From an uncultured Altererythrobacter sp. (GTDB taxonomy: Bacteria; Pseudomonadota; Alphaproteobacteria; Sphingomonadales; Sphingomonadaceae), in assembly GCA_947492235.1 (NCBI GenBank), contig CANLLZ010000002.1, positions 558,001 to 622,000 on the forward strand: DNA of 64,000 bases, written 5' to 3'. Position 1 is the first letter of the stretch. Every line of letters starts with the position of its first letter. The notes under the pieces were generated by a model. The model made no database searches. It had not been told where the DNA came from and saw only the letters and a list, made by a program, of their open reading frames with translations. The translations under genes were made by a program, and so were the position numbers. Positions 61,728-64,000 of this stretch are shown one piece after another.

Positions 61728-62579
61728 GTGACAATCCTTGTTTTCGGCAACACCGGGCAAGTCGGCATTGAGCTGACAAAGCTGGAAGGCGTGCGCTCGC
61801 TCTCGCGGGCCGAAGCGGATTTGAGCAATCCTGATGCTTGCGCGAAAATCATCCGCGAGACCGAGTGCGTGGCCGTCATCAATGCCGCCGCCTACACTGC
61901 TGTCGACAACGCGGAAGAGGACGAGGCCGCAGCGCGCGTCATCAACGCAGACGCGCCCGCCGCGATGGCGCGGGCCGCGGCGGACAAGAGCGTGCCTTTT
62001 GTCCATATTTCAACGGATTACGTGTTTGACGGGGCGGGTGAAACGCCGTTTGCCCCGTCCGATCCTACCGGTCCGCTGGGCGCGTATGGCCGGACGAAGC
62101 TGGCGGGCGAGGACGCGGTACGCGAAGCGGGCGGGGTCTATGCGATCCTGCGCACCAGTTGGGTTTTCTCACGCCACGGCAACAATTTCGTCAAAACCAT
62201 GCTCCGGCTGGCGGAAAGCCGCGACCATTTGACCATCGTCGCCGACCAGCATGGCGGGCCGACCCCGGCTAGCGCCATCGCCGCCGCCTGCCACAGCATC
62301 GCGCATCAGCTGATCGAGGCTCCGGAAAAGGCGGGAATCACCCACTTTTCCGGCGCTCCCGACACGACATGGGCCGATTTTGCCCGCGCAATATTCGAGG
62401 AAAACGGTAAGCCCGTCACCGTCGAGGATATTCCCACCAGCGCCTACCCCACGCCCGCTGCCCGGCCCCTCAATTCACGCCTCAACTGCAATTCTACTCG
62501 CATAACATTCGGTCTCGAACGACCCGACTGGCACGCCGCCTTGCGCAATGTCCTCACGCAGCTTGGCGAGACTCCCTGA
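61728..62579 (+). CDS. rfbD: dTDP-4-dehydrorhamnose reductase
   Basis: Makes dTDP-L-rhamnose by reducing the 4-keto group. A 283-residue short-chain reductase with VFGNTGQVGIEL, STDYVFDG and YGRTKLAGE. I use GTG 61728 (start MTILVFGN), just after rmlB; the longer frame from 61692 would overlap rmlB. No rmlA (glucose-1-phosphate thymidylyltransferase) is in the window, so dTDP-glucose must come from elsewhere. Confidence 0.94.
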   Translation: MTILVFGNTGQVGIELTKLEGVRSLSRAEADLSNPDACAKIIRETECVAVINAAAYTAVDNAEEDEAAARVINADAPAAMARAAADKSVPFVHISTDYVFDGAGETPFAPSDPTGPLGAYGRTKLAGEDAVREAGGVYAILRTSWVFSRHGNNFVKTMLRLAESRDHLTIVADQHGGPTPASAIAAACHSIAHQLIEAPEKAGITHFSGAPDTTWADFARAIFEENGKPVTVEDIPTSAYPTPAARPLNSRLNCNSTRITFGLERPDWHAALRNVLTQLGETP

Positions 62580-62628
62580 CAAGCAGGCTTTATCCGCGCA
62601 CTTTTATGCCCTAACCGCCCTGCCCATC

Positions 62629-64000
62629 ATGCCTGACAACAAGCCAGACTATAAAGACACCGTCTTCCTGCCGAAGACCGACTTCCCCATGAAGGCGGGT
62701 CTGCCGCAGAAGGAGCCGGGTATTCTGGCCCGCTGGCAGGACGAGAAGCTGTACGAGGAACTGCGCGAAACCCGCGCCGGGCGCGAGAAGTTCATCCTGC
62801 ATGACGGCCCGCCCTACGCCAATGGCGACATGCATATTGGCCATGCGCTGAATCATGTTCTGAAAGACACGGTCGTCCGCTCGCAAAGCCTGATGGGCAA
62901 GGATGCCCCCTATGTGCCGGGCTGGGATTGCCACGGCCTGCCGATCGAGTGGAAGGTGGAGGAGCTCTACCGCAAGAAGAAGCGGAACAAGAAAGACGTT
63001 CCGGCGAAGGAATTCCGCAAGGAATGCCGCGAATACGCCCAGAAATGGGTCGATGTTCAGCGCGAACAGCTGAAGCGGCTGGGCATTCAGGGCCGGTGGG
63101 ACAAACCCTACCTTACCATGCGCCCCGAAGCGGAAGGCGCGATTGTCGCCGAACTGCACAAATTCGCCGAAACCGGCCAGCTCTATCGCGGCGCAAAGCC
63201 GGTGATGTGGAGCCCGGTGGAAGAAACCGCGCTGGCCGATGCCGAGGTCGAATATCAGGACCTGACCGACAGCCCTCAGATCGATGTGGCGTTCGAGATT
63301 GTTGAGAGCGGCATTCCGGAACTGGTCGGCGCGTATGCAGTGATCTGGACGACGACGCCTTGGACGATCCCGGTCAATCAGGCGCTCGCGTGCGGGCCGG
63401 ACGTTGAATACACCTTGGGTTCGATTAGGTTCGAGAATATTTCCGACATGGGCATGAAGAGGGTCGTGACTGATCCTCGCTTCAGCGAAGCCTTCGTTCG
63501 ACCCCTGCTTTTCGCTGTAGACCTGCGTGAAGGTTTGCAAGACCGTCTGCGATACGCTCTCAAATCACTGAATCTCGACGAATTTGGGGATTTGGAGGCC
63601 ACACTGTTCTTAGAAACTGACGAGGAAAAGCCTTGCAAAGGCTCCGACCTCGCCGGAACCATTGTCCGCCACCCGATGCACAAGCTCGGCGGGTTCTACG
63701 CTAAGCCGCGCCCTATGCTCGCAGGCGATTTCGTCACCACCGACAGCGGCACCGGCATCGTCCATATGTCCCCCGATCACGGCGAGGACGATTTCGACCT
63801 GTGCAAGGCGAACGGCATTGACCCCGTCTTTGCAGTCATGGGCGACGGGCGCTACCGCGACGACTGGCTGTGGCTGGGCGGAGAGGATGACCGCCGCCGC
63901 AGCGTCATCAACAAGCCGTTCAACTCGCCCGACGGGCCGATCTGCTCCGACTTACGCGAGGCAGGCGCGCTGCTCAGCGCAAGCGCAGACTACCAACACA
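62629..64000 (+). CDS. ileS: Isoleucyl-tRNA synthetase (3' end beyond window)
   Basis: Charges tRNA-Ile; only the first 457 codons are in the window, and the frame is still open at the end. The class I HIGH motif is at residues 69-72 (GDMHIGHALN), the GWDCHGLPIE motif follows, and the editing CP1 domain begins with TTTPWTIPVNQALA. Residues 265 to about 335 differ from what I expect in relatives and are low in GC (93 of 180 bases at 63421-63600), whereas flanks are near 63 percent. In many bacteria ileS follows ribF. Confidence 0.96.
   Translation, partial: MPDNKPDYKDTVFLPKTDFPMKAGLPQKEPGILARWQDEKLYEELRETRAGREKFILHDGPPYANGDMHIGHALNHVLKDTVVRSQSLMGKDAPYVPGWDCHGLPIEWKVEELYRKKKRNKKDVPAKEFRKECREYAQKWVDVQREQLKRLGIQGRWDKPYLTMRPEAEGAIVAELHKFAETGQLYRGAKPVMWSPVEETALADAEVEYQDLTDSPQIDVAFEIVESGIPELVGAYAVIWTTTPWTIPVNQALACGPDVEYTLGSIRFENISDMGMKRVVTDPRFSEAFVRPLLFAVDLREGLQDRLRYALKSLNLDEFGDLEATLFLETDEEKPCKGSDLAGTIVRHPMHKLGGFYAKPRPMLAGDFVTTDSGTGIVHMSPDHGEDDFDLCKANGIDPVFAVMGDGRYRDDWLWLGGEDDRRRSVINKPFNSPDGPICSDLREAGALLSASADYQH

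Noticed and set aside
60572-61882. A 436-codon minus-strand frame opposite rmlB
   Set aside because: RmlB and RmlD are well supported on the plus strand; the mirror protein is featureless.
1-64000. CRISPR array, rRNA operon, insertion sequence or prophage
   Set aside because: No regular repeat-spacer array, no 16S/23S sequence, and no transposase, integrase or phage protein was seen.

Overview
The window is an ordinary GC-rich chromosome segment of an alphaproteobacterium. It is most probably from Sphingomonadales, of Erythrobacteraceae or Sphingomonadaceae type. This rests on gene content and protein character: a MipZ-type division ATPase, petABC, the hom/glpX pairing, a sphingomonad-style small basic protein, an ExbB/ExbD/TonB set and a ligase-associated Lhr-type helicase. 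The assignment is from memory of these families, not from a search. I saw no rRNA, insertion sequence, prophage or CRISPR array. Two tRNA genes are present.

Bases 1-38,225 are a housekeeping mosaic. In order: two tandem AraC-type regulators (the first cut by the window edge); a minus-strand run of a lipoprotein, hom, glpX and prs; the tonB-exbB-exbD-exbD energy-transduction operon, ending in a textbook terminator and followed by a separately promoted third exbD; an orphan ligase-associated helicase; two DUF2059-like secreted proteins; a mipZ / J-domain protein / phosphohexomutase operon divergent from panC; tRNA-Gly; an antiporter with a coupled OmpA-like lipoprotein; apt; petABC; pepN-pgeF; a small epimerase; an exporter with threonine aldolase; paired YdbS/YdbT-like PH-domain proteins; tRNA-Thr; and the plus-strand operon gpmA-purE-purK-folA-ribF plus a degenerate GDPD-like gene.

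Bases 38,339-62,579 form one 24-kb plus-strand block for a surface polysaccharide. It contains (i) a complete pseudaminic acid pathway, pseB-pseC-pseF-pseG/H-pseI, in which PseG and PseH are one polypeptide; (ii) a Wzy-like polymerase candidate, a Wza-type export lipoprotein, a Wzc-type tyrosine autokinase ending in seven Tyr-Gly repeats, and an unknown exported protein; (iii) a second sugar-modification module (epimerase, Gfo/Idh oxidoreductase, DegT aminotransferase, GNAT, two HP-motif glycosyltransferase candidates, a hexapeptide acyltransferase and a phytanoyl-CoA-dioxygenase-like protein); (iv) a flippase and a second polymerase candidate; and (v) rmlC-rmlB-rmlD without rmlA. The block lies between ribF (plus its GDPD-like partner) and ileS, genes that are neighbours in many bacteria, so it looks like an inserted island.

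The inferred product is a capsule or exopolysaccharide containing pseudaminic acid, probably a deoxyhexose made through the dTDP route, and an additional amino or acylated sugar. It would be polymerised and exported by a Wzx/Wzy/Wza/Wzc system. No flagellar gene is nearby, so flagellin glycosylation is not the favoured use of the pseudaminic acid. ileS runs off the right edge and carries a compositionally odd segment in its editing-domain region.
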